From contig NZ_JACSOI010000005.1 of assembly GCF_018728565.1 (NCBI RefSeq), positions 1 through 64,000 on the forward strand: a stretch of DNA of 64,000 nucleotides, read 5' to 3'. Of this stretch, positions 9,345 to 18,068 are shown in pieces. Numbering within the stretch: the first letter of the stretch is position 1; the number at the start of each line of letters is the position of its first letter. This stretch comes from Zobellia russellii. Lineage in GTDB: Bacteria; Bacteroidota; Bacteroidia; Flavobacteriales; Flavobacteriaceae. Under the pieces are notes generated by a model, which saw only the letters and a program-made list of their open reading frames with translations, was not told the origin of the DNA and did no database searches. The translations under genes were made by a program, and so were the position numbers.

Positions 9345-10403
9345 ATGAAAAAATCAGTAATTACGGCATTCATTGTTTTGGCGCTGATCGGGTGTAAAAA
9401 CAACTCCAAGTCTACCTCTTCAAATAGTTTGGAGCCCACAGTTTCAACTGAAAATAAAATAAAATACCCGAGTGATGTAATACCGTTTATGGAAGAATGG
9501 AAAATTCTTTTAGGTGATGGCACTCGCTCCGAAGAACTTTTAAATTTTGAAAAAAAAAATTTTTTCTATGTTGAGAATGAAGGTGTAACGGATTGGGTAG
9601 TCTATAAAACCCCAAACTCTGGGGTAACTTCACGCACATCTAGCAATACACGAACTGAATTGGGACAAAAGAAACACTGGATTCCCGAGACAGGAGGTAA
9701 ACTAACCGGAACGCTTAAAGTGCAACATGTTTCTACTTCAGGAGACGCTAGGGTTGCTGCGTCTTACTCCGTAGTAGTGGGGCAGATTCATAGTGATGAG
9801 GGTCATGAGAACGAGCCTATCAAAATCTTTTATAAGAAATTTCCGGGGCATACCAAGGGGTCCGTTTTTTGGAACTATGAAATAAATACCAAAGGAGATA
9901 ATTCAAAACGATGGGATTATTCTACGGCCGTTTGGGGTAATGATATGTCCGTTGTTGGAGCTACGGCTACTTCATATCCAGAGGAGCCAAAAGACGGTAT
10001 TGCACTGGGCGAAGAATTCAGTTATGAAATAAATGTCTACAAAGGTATAATGTACCTTACTTTTTCCAGTGATGGACATGAGACGGTAAAATTCACGAAA
10101 AACTTATTGGAATCCGATTTTACTAAAAAATCTGATATTCCCGAACAAATAAGAACGTTGTACGCGTCTATTGGTAGGGACGGAGTAGAGCGCGAAAATG
10201 CCTATGCCGGAGAAATACAGTATTTCAAACAAGGTGCTTACAACCAAACTAATGGTAAAAAACCTGAAGACAACATGGTTTGGAGTACCGGTTCGGAAAC
10301 TTATGGAGGTGATATTGCCAAACAATATGAAAACGGCTGTTATGCAGAGGTTTGGTTTAAGGAAGCAACTGTGGGAGCAGGAACACCTCCACAAAAAGAA
10401 TAA
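9345..10403 (+). CDS. PL7 alginate lyase lipoprotein (first copy)
   Basis: A 352-residue lipoprotein with lipobox LIGC (Cys17) and a Ser/Thr-rich linker to about residue 40. The beta-jelly-roll PL7 domain carries all three signature motifs: RTEL (103-106), QIH (147-149) and YFKQGAYNQ (293-301), which hold the catalytic Arg, Gln, His and Tyr. It cleaves alginate by beta-elimination, probably anchored to a membrane facing the outside. It starts 32 bp after the PL6 gene. A run of ten A followed by six T (9550-9565) falls inside the coding region, at residues about 69-74. The sequence is clearly paralogous to the next gene. Confidence 0.92.
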   Translation: MKKSVITAFIVLALIGCKNNSKSTSSNSLEPTVSTENKIKYPSDVIPFMEEWKILLGDGTRSEELLNFEKKNFFYVENEGVTDWVVYKTPNSGVTSRTSSNTRTELGQKKHWIPETGGKLTGTLKVQHVSTSGDARVAASYSVVVGQIHSDEGHENEPIKIFYKKFPGHTKGSVFWNYEINTKGDNSKRWDYSTAVWGNDMSVVGATATSYPEEPKDGIALGEEFSYEINVYKGIMYLTFSSDGHETVKFTKNLLESDFTKKSDIPEQIRTLYASIGRDGVERENAYAGEIQYFKQGAYNQTNGKKPEDNMVWSTGSETYGGDIAKQYENGCYAEVWFKEATVGAGTPPQKE

Positions 10404-10476
10404 ATGGTAAAGCGGCAAAGTAAATTTTAAAACTCAGCTTAGACCGAAAAATAGAAGTAAAATCAAATCACAAGAA

Positions 10477-11598
10477 ATGAATACAAAAAAAACAGTCTCT
10501 CTAACAACGTTTTTAGTCTTTAGTTTTTTTCTAATACTTAGCGGTTGTAAAACAGAAACAAAAAAGAAGGACACTGAAGGTGCACCTGATACGGGTAAAA
10601 CGGAAGAAACAAAGACAGTTTACGCAAGTAATGTGATTCCATTTTTTGATGATTGGAAATTGATTTTGGGCAATGGTTCAAATGTGGGACATGCCAACAA
10701 CTTTGAGAATAAGGATTTCTTCTTTACTACAAATGATGGCACCAATGAATGGGTGGTTTTTAAAACACCCAATGGGGGCAATACCCATGGAACTTCAAAC
10801 AATACCAGAACGGAATTGGCGCAAGTAAAAAAGTGGTATCCTAAAACTGCAAATGATAAGTTGACAGCAACTTTAAAAGTAATGAATGTCTCTGCTACCG
10901 GTGATGCTAGAGTAGCGGCCACCCATGCTGTTGTGGTAGGTCAAATTCATAGTGCCGATGCACATGAAAACGAACCGCTCAAAATATTCTATAAGAAATT
11001 CCCAGGCCATACAAAAGGTTCTGTCTTTTGGCATTATGAAATAAATACGGCTGGAGAAGACAATTCAACTAGGTGGGATTATTCAACTGCCGTTTGGGGC
11101 AATGATTTTTCCGTTGTGGGCACGGATGCAAACACTTATCCTGAAGAACCTAAGGAGGGTATTGCTTTGGGAGAGGAGTTTAGCTATGAAGTTGAAGTTT
11201 TTAACGGTATCATGAACTTAACCTTTACGAGTGAGGGCCATGAAACCAAAACATTTACCAAAAATTTAATCGAATCCGAATATACAACCACTGCGGATAT
11301 ACCGGAGCAAACTCAAAAATTATTTGTGCCAATTGGCCAAGATGGGGTGGAACGTAAAGAAGCGTATACAGGCGAAGGTTGTTTCTTTAAACTAGGCGCT
11401 TACAATCAGACTAATGGAAAGTCTCCCGAGGTGAACAAAAACTGGTGTTCTGGAGCAGAAACTCATGGTGGTGATGTCCAAAAACAATATGCGGACGGTA
11501 ACTATGCAGAGGTGTGGTTTAAAACTGCAAGTATAACTGTAAGTGACAATGCTGTTTCTAACGAAGGCTACTTTACCAAAAATGATAAAATCAAATAG
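10477..11598 (+). CDS. PL7 alginate lyase lipoprotein (second copy)
   Basis: A 373-residue lipoprotein with lipobox LSGC (Cys24), a Lys/Thr/Glu-rich linker and a PL7 domain holding RTEL (111-114), QIH (156-158) and FFKLGAYNQ near the C-terminus. The catalytic Tyr of GAYNQ is kept; the first aromatic of that motif is Phe here and Tyr in the upstream paralogue. Long identical blocks (for example FYKKFPGHTKGSVFW and RWDYSTAVWGND) show the two genes arose by tandem duplication. A short C-terminal tail (about 25 residues) is absent from the other copy. The gap from the previous gene is 73 bp, and the gap to the SDR gene is 11 bp. Confidence 0.92.
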   Translation: MNTKKTVSLTTFLVFSFFLILSGCKTETKKKDTEGAPDTGKTEETKTVYASNVIPFFDDWKLILGNGSNVGHANNFENKDFFFTTNDGTNEWVVFKTPNGGNTHGTSNNTRTELAQVKKWYPKTANDKLTATLKVMNVSATGDARVAATHAVVVGQIHSADAHENEPLKIFYKKFPGHTKGSVFWHYEINTAGEDNSTRWDYSTAVWGNDFSVVGTDANTYPEEPKEGIALGEEFSYEVEVFNGIMNLTFTSEGHETKTFTKNLIESEYTTTADIPEQTQKLFVPIGQDGVERKEAYTGEGCFFKLGAYNQTNGKSPEVNKNWCSGAETHGGDVQKQYADGNYAEVWFKTASITVSDNAVSNEGYFTKNDKIK

Positions 11599-11609
11599 TA
11601 AAAAATAGA

Positions 11610-12380
11610 ATGGGGAAGAATACAAAATTAACCGGTAAGAATGTGCTGATAACCGCTGGTGCACAAGGAATAGGAGAATCCATAACCCAACACTTTATTG
11701 ATAGTGGTGCCAATGTTGCCATTCATTATTTTTCTAGTGCTGATACCGCCAATCAGTTGGTTGAATACGCAACTGCGAAGGGCCAAAAAGCAGTGGCTAT
11801 ATCAGGTGATTTAACTAAGGAGGCCGATGCAAATACTCTTGTAGAGAAAACGGTAGAAGTACTTGGCGGTCTTGATATATTGGTCAATAATGCCGGCTCG
11901 CTTGTAGCACGTAAAATGCTGGGTGAAATGGAGGCCGAATTTTGGAACAAGGTAATGGATATTAACCTTACGTCTATGATGTTCGTAACGAGGGCTGCAG
12001 CACCATATCTTGCAAAAAACGATAATAGCAGCATTGTTAATTTGGCTTCGCTCGCAGGACGAAAAGGAGGGCATCCGGGATCATTGGTCTATTCAACAAG
12101 TAAGGGAGCAATTTTAACTTTTACCCGTGCATTATCTTCGGAATTAGGCCCACAAGGCATTCGGGTCAATGCGGTGGCTCCTGGGCTTATTTTAGGAACT
12201 TCCTTTCACAATACCCATACGACCAAAGAGTCGGCAGCAGAAACCGTTGCCGGTATTCCAATTCAACGCGCCGGTAATGCCGCTGATGTAGCACGGGCGG
12301 TTACCTATCTGGCATCTGAGTACGATGGTTTTATAACTGGAGCAACACTGGATATTAATGGAGGGGTATACAATATGTAG
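11610..12380 (+). CDS. SDR family oxidoreductase, probable DEH reductase
   Basis: A 256-residue cytosolic short-chain dehydrogenase with cofactor motif TAGAQGIG (15-22), NNAG (93-96), catalytic Ser147 (NLASLAG), Tyr161 and Lys165 (YSTSK), and a C-terminal GATLDINGG. It starts 11 bp after the second PL7 lyase. In alginate utilisation loci such enzymes reduce 4-deoxy-L-erythro-5-hexoseulose uronate (DEH), the monomer made by alginate lyases, to 2-keto-3-deoxygluconate. That substrate is inferred from position alone; the family also contains 3-oxoacyl-ACP reductases and sugar dehydrogenases. No KDG kinase, KDPG aldolase or SusC/SusD pair lies in this window. Confidence 0.8.
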   Translation: MGKNTKLTGKNVLITAGAQGIGESITQHFIDSGANVAIHYFSSADTANQLVEYATAKGQKAVAISGDLTKEADANTLVEKTVEVLGGLDILVNNAGSLVARKMLGEMEAEFWNKVMDINLTSMMFVTRAAAPYLAKNDNSSIVNLASLAGRKGGHPGSLVYSTSKGAILTFTRALSSELGPQGIRVNAVAPGLILGTSFHNTHTTKESAAETVAGIPIQRAGNAADVARAVTYLASEYDGFITGATLDINGGVYNM

Positions 12381-12413
12381 GCCTTATTAACTACAAATTA
12401 TGTATTCATAAAA

Positions 12414-12463
12414 GCAATTTCTTGAGCATTAGGGGTTTTTGACCACTTTGCTCAAGAAATTGC
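12414..12463. terminator. Long perfect inverted repeat, probable terminator
   Basis: The 15-bp arms (12414-12428 and 12449-12463, GCAATTTCTTGAGCA and its exact reverse complement) surround a 20-nt spacer. It lies between the convergent SDR and histidine kinase genes, so a bidirectional transcription stop is likely. It lacks a true T tract on either side, which is unusual for a rho-independent terminator. Confidence 0.55.
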
Positions 12464-12492
12464 AATATGAATTTTGGATAATAAGTTTAATG

Positions 12493-13986
12493 TTAAATCT
12501 GATAAGCAGGAAGGTTGAAGATAAAAGAACTTCCTTCTTTTGGTTTACTTAAAACGGTGATGGTAGTATCATGTAGATCCATGATTTTTTTAACGATTGC
12601 CAAACCAAGTCCATATCCCTGCTTTTTGGCGCTTTTGTCTACCTGTTTGTAACGGTCAAATATAAAAGGCTGCTCGTTTACGGCAATTCCTGTACCAGTA
12701 TCCGTAATATTTATCTCTACGTTTTTTCCTTTCTTTTGAAGTGATAAAGTTACTTTACCATTGGCTTCAGTATACTTTAAGGCATTTTCTATTAAGTTCT
12801 GAAGTGCCCTTTCTACAAGGCTTACATCAGCATAGACCATACAATTTTCTTCCGGATTGTCTAGCTGAAGGTCTATCTGTTTCTTTTCGGCCAAAACCTT
12901 GAACTTGGCTATCAGGTCATGGGAAAGTTCCGTAATGGAGAAGGGTTCTTTAACGGGAGTGACTTGCTCGGCTTCTAATTTAGAATACTCAAAAAGTTGG
13001 TTGATTAAGTTGGACAATTTATCTACGTTGTCATGCGTAATCTGCAGGTATTCTTGTTTTTGTTCCTCGGTTAAGGTTTCGTTTTTAATCTGTAGGGTTT
13101 CAATATACCCTTTTAGAATTGCCAAAGGTGTTCTAAGGTCATGGGAAACATTGGCAATCAACTCCCTGCGCAATAAATCAACGGACTGCATTTTATCCAT
13201 ATTCCCAACAATACTATCTGCCATTTCATTAAATGATTTTGCAAAGACTTCAATATCTGAATTTTCAGGATTGGCAATTCTTGCCTGTAAATCTCCGTCA
13301 TGGAACTTCCTGACCGTCTTTGTAATCAGGCGTAAATTCTTAGTTAAGAACCAAATGGCCAAAAGACCAATTATGAGCGAAAAAAGCATGGTGAGTATGG
13401 TAGCGCCAATGCCTAATTTAGTAAAATATTGACTCAAAAGGTTGTCGCTAACTTCCTGGAATTTTTTCCCGGCAAGTACAATATAGATATAGCCGTTCCT
13501 ACCGTCTACGGAGTAGGGAGCTACGGAGAATATTTTTTTCTCTCCAGAATTCCTCGGGTCATCACCAAGTACAAAACGCTCTCCATTATTTTTAATGAAA
13601 AACTCTATTGGGGCCAATGAAACACTCTTTATAGAACTTTTGTCTCCATGATCCAAAACCACGGAATACAGAACTTCGCCAGTTTCATTTAGCAGATAAA
13701 CCTCAATGCCTTGGTTTACGGCCATCATGTCATGCATTAAGTCACCAAAAAGAGGTTTGTTAACGCTGCCATCTTCAAGAAACGGGGATGCGTCCTGAAA
13801 TTTTTCGGCAATTACATGATGCGCAACATCTGCGTTAAGACGTTGTGTTGTTTCTTGGCTGTATTTATTGGCAAAGTAACCGGTAATGAATATGTAGGAT
13901 GCCCCCATGAGTAATACAAGTAGGACAAAGGCCAACCAAAGTTTCTTAATCAGCTTGGGAGTCAAGGTTTTTTCTTTTTGGCTCAT
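12493..13986 (-). CDS. Two-component sensor histidine kinase (HAMP)
   Basis: A 497-residue membrane kinase. TM1 is at about 13-36, a periplasmic sensing region at about 40-188, TM2 at about 190-215 and HAMP at about 216-268. Dimerisation/phosphoacceptor: SHDLRTPL with His282. The ATPase domain has N-box LIENALKYTE, G1 DTGTGI and G2 GYGLGLAIVKK. It overlaps the upstream response regulator gene by 4 bp (ATGA), so the two are cotranscribed and form a cognate pair. The sensed signal is unknown. Confidence 0.95.
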   Translation of the reverse strand: MSQKEKTLTPKLIKKLWLAFVLLVLLMGASYIFITGYFANKYSQETTQRLNADVAHHVIAEKFQDASPFLEDGSVNKPLFGDLMHDMMAVNQGIEVYLLNETGEVLYSVVLDHGDKSSIKSVSLAPIEFFIKNNGERFVLGDDPRNSGEKKIFSVAPYSVDGRNGYIYIVLAGKKFQEVSDNLLSQYFTKLGIGATILTMLFSLIIGLLAIWFLTKNLRLITKTVRKFHDGDLQARIANPENSDIEVFAKSFNEMADSIVGNMDKMQSVDLLRRELIANVSHDLRTPLAILKGYIETLQIKNETLTEEQKQEYLQITHDNVDKLSNLINQLFEYSKLEAEQVTPVKEPFSITELSHDLIAKFKVLAEKKQIDLQLDNPEENCMVYADVSLVERALQNLIENALKYTEANGKVTLSLQKKGKNVEINITDTGTGIAVNEQPFIFDRYKQVDKSAKKQGYGLGLAIVKKIMDLHDTTITVLSKPKEGSSFIFNLPAYQI

Positions 13987-14681
13987 AATGAGATGTCTTC
14001 GTTAAATTTATAGCCTACGCCCCAAGTCGTAAGAATATAGGTAGGATTTGCCATATCTGATTCGATTTTGGCACGTAAACGGTTAATATGAGAATTCACC
14101 GTGTGTTCATAGCCCTCAAAGTTATAGCCCCAGATCATATTCAACAGTTCTGTCCTGGAATAGTTCCGTCCTGGGTTGGATGCCATAAGAACCAAAAGCT
14201 CAAATTCCTTGGGAGAGAGTTCAATTTTCTTGTCTTTCAACAGTACTTTTCTCTTATCGATATCTATAAAAAGGCCTTCGTACCCAATAGTTGCCGTATT
14301 CTCATCTTTAACCTGTTGTGCATTTGTACGCCGCATAACCGCTTTAATTCGCGCTAGCAACTCTCGTATACTAAATGGCTTTGTAATATAGTCATCAGCA
14401 CCTATCTCTAGACCAAGTACACGGTCTATTTCTTCGGACTTGGCAGTAAGCATAATAACCGGAGTATTTTTTTCTGCTCTTAGTTTTTTACAAATCTCAA
14501 CACCGTCCATGCTCGGGAGCGTAAGGTCCAGAAGTATTAGGTCATAATCATGGTTTAGGGCCATTAATAATCCTTGGGCACCATCCATGGCCTTGGAAGT
14601 CTTATAAATGAGATCGGTAAGGTGTATCTCTAACAACTTGATGATTTCTGGATCATCTTCTATAATCAATATTTCTTTCAT
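13983..14681 (-). CDS. OmpR-family response regulator
   Basis: A 232-residue regulator. Receiver domain 1-120: acidic pocket D9-D10, phosphoacceptor D52 (LLDLTLP), Thr in MLTAKSEE and Lys101 (TKPF). The C-terminal winged helix (about 135-230) has the family ending TTWGVGYKF. It is transcribed with the kinase downstream. The 236-bp region it shares with the divergent repeat-protein gene contains direct repeats that could be its binding sites. Confidence 0.95.
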   Translation of the reverse strand: MKEILIIEDDPEIIKLLEIHLTDLIYKTSKAMDGAQGLLMALNHDYDLILLDLTLPSMDGVEICKKLRAEKNTPVIMLTAKSEEIDRVLGLEIGADDYITKPFSIRELLARIKAVMRRTNAQQVKDENTATIGYEGLFIDIDKRKVLLKDKKIELSPKEFELLVLMASNPGRNYSRTELLNMIWGYNFEGYEHTVNSHINRLRAKIESDMANPTYILTTWGVGYKFNEDISL

Positions 14682-14703
14682 AATTGAGTACGAATGAAGT
14701 TAA

Positions 14704-14833
14704 AAAGTATCACACAGTTATCACAGGATGTTTAAAATAGATAAATGGTAAGGAAAAGTCCATAATCGTCCTTACAATCCTAGTATTATTGATAACCTGA
14801 AGGTTAAGTCGTAAAAGTTCACAAAAGTATCAC
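14704..14833. promoter_or_regulatory. Direct repeats in the divergent promoter region
   Basis: The 11-mer AAAAGTATCAC occurs at 14704-14714 and again at 14823-14833, in the same orientation and 119 bp apart, with a partial GTTATCAC copy at 14719. The region separates the OmpR-type regulator gene (minus) from the secreted repeat protein (plus). OmpR-family regulators commonly bind direct repeats, so autoregulation or control of the repeat protein is plausible but unproven. Confidence 0.35.
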
Positions 14834-14917
14834 GGAATTAGAGAAAAAGTTTAGCATTTTGTGATTTCTCACATCAATATAACAATTAGTTTGGATACGA
14901 ATTAAAAACACGTAATT

Positions 14918-17281
14918 ATGGAAAGAAAATTACTTTTTTGTTTGAATGCGAACAACAGACCACGGGCATTGTCTTGGTCTGCACTTTTGCTAACGTTAGC
15001 AACTTTGTTGGTTGCACCTAATGTTTTAGCGAATGATATAGATACAGCATCTTATGGGGGAACAATTAGTGGAGGCCCGTTTGAATTCTGTGTAGGAGAT
15101 GATTATCCGGACCATGTTTCTGGAGTTACGGTTAGCGAGAATAGTGGAGAAAATTCACAATGGGTAGTTACCGATGAAGCTGGGAAAATACTAGGACTTC
15201 CACCTAATCCCGAAGCTGTTAACTTTGATGGAGCTGGTGCCGGTACTTGTTTTATTTGGCATTTAAGTTATATGGATGGATTAAAAGGCCTGGAGGGCGG
15301 AATGAATGTTTCCGGTTTAGAGGGCGATTATGATTTTTCCAATTCTATAGCGGTGTACCGAAATCAACCGGATGCAGGCACCTTAACGGGCGGACCCTTT
15401 GAGTTCTATGTGGACGGTACCCCTGACATGGTCAGCGGAATAGCGGTCACGGGCAAGCGCTCGGGTAAGAACAGTACGTTCGTTATCACGGACGAGGAAG
15501 GCAAGATACTCGGCATCCCACCCTCATTGAAAGCAGTGGAAGGAGTGGACTTCGATGGAGCGGGAGCGGGCACCTGTTACATCTGGCACTTGCGTTACGA
15601 GGACGGACTGCAAGGTGCGGAAATGGGACTCAACGCCAATGACCTTGTTGGGTGCTACGACCTATCCAACCCTATTGAAGTGGTGCGTAAGGAGAAAACG
15701 ATGGTAGAAGCAGGGGAGCTTTCCGGGGGTCCTTTCTATTTCTGTGTAGACGGCACGGAGGACATGGTCTCAGGAATTACCTTGGGCGGCGATGCCATGG
15801 GAAGCAACAGTTCGTTCGTAATTACGGACGATACGGGCAAGATATTGGGACTTCCGCCAACACTGGAAGCAGTTGAAGGCGTAAACTTTGACGGTGCCGG
15901 GGCGGGTACCTGTTATATCTGGTACCTGAGATATGAGGACGGACTTAAAGGCGCCGAAATGGGTATGAACGCGCACGAGCTGAAAGGTAACTTTGACCTG
16001 TCCAACCCAATTAAAGTAGTGCGCACGGAAACGGATGCAGGCACCTTAACGGGCGGACCTTTCGAGTTCTATGTGGACGGTACCCCTGATATGGTCAGCG
16101 GAATAGCGGTCACGGGCAAGCGCTCGGGCAAGAACAGTACGTTCGTTATCACGGACGAGGAAGGCAAGATACTCGGCATCCCACCCTCATTGAAAGCCGT
16201 GGAAGGAGTGGATTTCGATGGAGCGGGAGCGGGCACCTGTTACATCTGGCATTTGCGCTACGAGGACGGACTGCAAGGTGCGGAAATGGGACTCAACGCC
16301 AATGACCTTGTTGGGTGCTACGACCTATCCAACCCTATTGAAGTGGTGCGTAAGGAGAAAACGATGGTAAAAGCAGGGGAGCTTTCCGGGGGTCCTTTCT
16401 ATTTCTGTGTAGACGGCACGGAGGATATGGTCTCGGGAATTACCCTGGGCGGCGATGCCATGGGAAGCAACAGTTCGTTCGTAATTACGGACGATTCGGG
16501 CAAGATATTGGGACTTCCGCCAACACTGGAAGCTGTTGAAGGCGTAAACTTTGACGGTGCCGGGGCGGGTACCTGTTATATCTGGTACCTGAGATATGAG
16601 GACGGACTTGAAGGTGCCGAAATGGGTATGAACGCGCACGAGCTGAAAGGCAACTTTGACCTGTCCAACCCCATTAAAGTAGTACGAATGGAAACGGATG
16701 CAGGCACCTTAACTGGCGGACCTTTTGAGTTCTATGTGGACGGTACCCCCGACATGGTCAGCGGGATAGCGGTCACGGGCAAGCGCTCGGGCAAGAACAG
16801 TACGTTCGTTATCACGGACGAGGAAGGCAAGATACTCGGTATCCCACCCTCATTGAAAGCCGTGGAAGGAGTGGATTTCGATGGAGCGGGAGCGGGCACC
16901 TGTTATATCTGGCATTTGCGCTACGAGGACGGACTGCAAGGTGCAGAAATGGGACTTAACGCCAATGACCTTGTTGGGTGCTACGACCTATCCAATCCTA
17001 TTGAAGTGGTGCGTAAGGAGGCTCCAATAGTTGAAACAACATCAAAAGCATACCCTATTCCTGCCTTAGATGTATTGAATGTTTCGTTACCGGATTTTAC
17101 TTCTAGAAGCGTAGATGTTTCATTGTTCGATACGGCGGGAAACCCTGTTAAAAGAGGAGTAAGTCAAGTAGAGGATAAGAAAATAGCTTTTAATGTGCAA
17201 TCGGTGCCGGGAGGTTTATACCTTCTACGAATTAGCCAGCCAAATGGTAAGACGTTTACAAAGAAGATTGTAATCAAATAA
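14918..17281 (+). CDS. Secreted tandem-repeat protein with T9SS sorting domain
   Basis: A 787-residue protein. The signal peptide ends near VLA-ND (about residue 39). Six repeats of about 105-110 residues follow: one divergent copy (about 46-150), then alternating types A (from 152), B, A (from 373), B and A (from 594). Each repeat has GGPFxF, a DMVSGI segment, FVITD-GKILG-PP, FDGAGAGTC-IW-L-YEDGL and DLSNPI. The domain recurs in other flavobacterial secreted proteins as I remember them, but I know of no function. The C-terminus (about 708-787) is a type A T9SS sorting domain (YPIPALDVLNV, PGGLYLLRI, KKIVIK), so it should be exported by type IX secretion and surface-attached or released. A terminator follows. 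Confidence 0.88.
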   Translation: MERKLLFCLNANNRPRALSWSALLLTLATLLVAPNVLANDIDTASYGGTISGGPFEFCVGDDYPDHVSGVTVSENSGENSQWVVTDEAGKILGLPPNPEAVNFDGAGAGTCFIWHLSYMDGLKGLEGGMNVSGLEGDYDFSNSIAVYRNQPDAGTLTGGPFEFYVDGTPDMVSGIAVTGKRSGKNSTFVITDEEGKILGIPPSLKAVEGVDFDGAGAGTCYIWHLRYEDGLQGAEMGLNANDLVGCYDLSNPIEVVRKEKTMVEAGELSGGPFYFCVDGTEDMVSGITLGGDAMGSNSSFVITDDTGKILGLPPTLEAVEGVNFDGAGAGTCYIWYLRYEDGLKGAEMGMNAHELKGNFDLSNPIKVVRTETDAGTLTGGPFEFYVDGTPDMVSGIAVTGKRSGKNSTFVITDEEGKILGIPPSLKAVEGVDFDGAGAGTCYIWHLRYEDGLQGAEMGLNANDLVGCYDLSNPIEVVRKEKTMVKAGELSGGPFYFCVDGTEDMVSGITLGGDAMGSNSSFVITDDSGKILGLPPTLEAVEGVNFDGAGAGTCYIWYLRYEDGLEGAEMGMNAHELKGNFDLSNPIKVVRMETDAGTLTGGPFEFYVDGTPDMVSGIAVTGKRSGKNSTFVITDEEGKILGIPPSLKAVEGVDFDGAGAGTCYIWHLRYEDGLQGAEMGLNANDLVGCYDLSNPIEVVRKEAPIVETTSKAYPIPALDVLNVSLPDFTSRSVDVSLFDTAGNPVKRGVSQVEDKKIAFNVQSVPGGLYLLRISQPNGKTFTKKIVIK
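15371..17020 (+). repeat. 663-bp higher-order tandem repeat (about 2.5 copies)
   Basis: The phrase GATGCAGGCACCTTAAC begins at 15371, 16034 and 16697: exact 663-bp steps (221 codons). Each full unit is an A+B pair; the third copy stops after A at about 17020. The three A copies encode the same protein sequence and differ only at a scatter of synonymous sites. The two B copies differ at about four residues. This indicates recent duplication or gene conversion. Confidence 0.95.
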
Positions 17282-17333
17282 CCATTATGATTGCCATTAA
17301 ATTTTGAACACTTTAGAACTGTTCAGAAAAAAG

Positions 17334-17358
17334 AAACCCCGTTGAAAAACGGGGTTTT
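17334..17358 (+). terminator. Rho-independent terminator after the repeat protein
   Basis: Stem AAACCCCGTT/AACGGGGTTT with a GAAA-type loop, followed by TTTTGTGTTTTT. It is positioned 50 bp after the repeat-protein stop, and could also act for the convergent membrane protein gene. Confidence 0.88.
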
Positions 17359-17384
17359 GTGTTTTTATAAAAATAGTTTGGTAG

Positions 17385-17867
17385 TTATTCCCAAGAATCT
17401 ATGTGTTGGTTCATATCGTCAAAAACGTATGGCCCCACCATATCCCTACGGTATTTAATAGCAAGTAAGGTAAGACCTAATAATAGTACGTGTAATAAGA
17501 AAATCAATATTCCAACCGGAAAAAAACTTGCAGGAATAATATGGTTCTCAAAATCAGAATAACTGGTAAGAATATACAAAGATTCAAAAGTCTTAAAAAC
17601 GTATACGGCAAAAACAACATACAAAATGTATTCTATATTTCTCATTTGAGGGTCGGTCAGCTCGTCTTCTTTAATTTTAAACCACAGCACGTATAAAAAA
17701 GTAATGTGGGATAACGTCAACAACGGAAAAATGTAGTTATTGGGTTTAAAGAGGTGAAAAGTGTTGGTGTATAGGCCGTAAAAACTAAATATAATCAAGG
17801 CAGCTATAACGGCAATAGAAATGTGAATTGTTCTTTTCCAGGGGAATATTCTTAAAATGAACTTCAT
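17385..17867 (-). CDS. Hypothetical four-helix membrane protein
   Basis: A 160-residue protein I do not recognise. Hydrophobic stretches at about 15-34, 45-63, 80-96 and 113-138 suggest four transmembrane helices. A charged loop (KIKEDELTDPQMRN) lies between helices two and three, and the C-terminal tail is hydrophilic (DDMNQHIDSWE). It stands alone, convergent with the repeat protein and with 201 bp of featureless AT-rich DNA before the next gene. Confidence 0.7.
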   Translation of the reverse strand: MKFILRIFPWKRTIHISIAVIAALIIFSFYGLYTNTFHLFKPNNYIFPLLTLSHITFLYVLWFKIKEDELTDPQMRNIEYILYVVFAVYVFKTFESLYILTSYSDFENHIIPASFFPVGILIFLLHVLLLGLTLLAIKYRRDMVGPYVFDDMNQHIDSWE

Positions 17868-18068
17868 AAAAAGTTGTTTTCCAGAGGTTGGGGGTTAAAA
17901 ATAGGAGACTAAAAAACGTCTTTTTTCCTACTTTATTCAAAAAAATCGTTAAAACGCAGCATGCTTTGTTCATCTCATTAAAAACAACAGTTTTCAATTA
18001 AGCATTAAGGAGTTAGAACCTGTAACTTACGAATGCTGTTCTAACGTAATTAACTCTTGCTTACAATA

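Noticed and set aside
15770-16639. Minus-strand ORFs within the repeat protein (68 and 104 codons)
   Set aside because: They are near-identical to each other because they are the reverse frame of the same repeated DNA.
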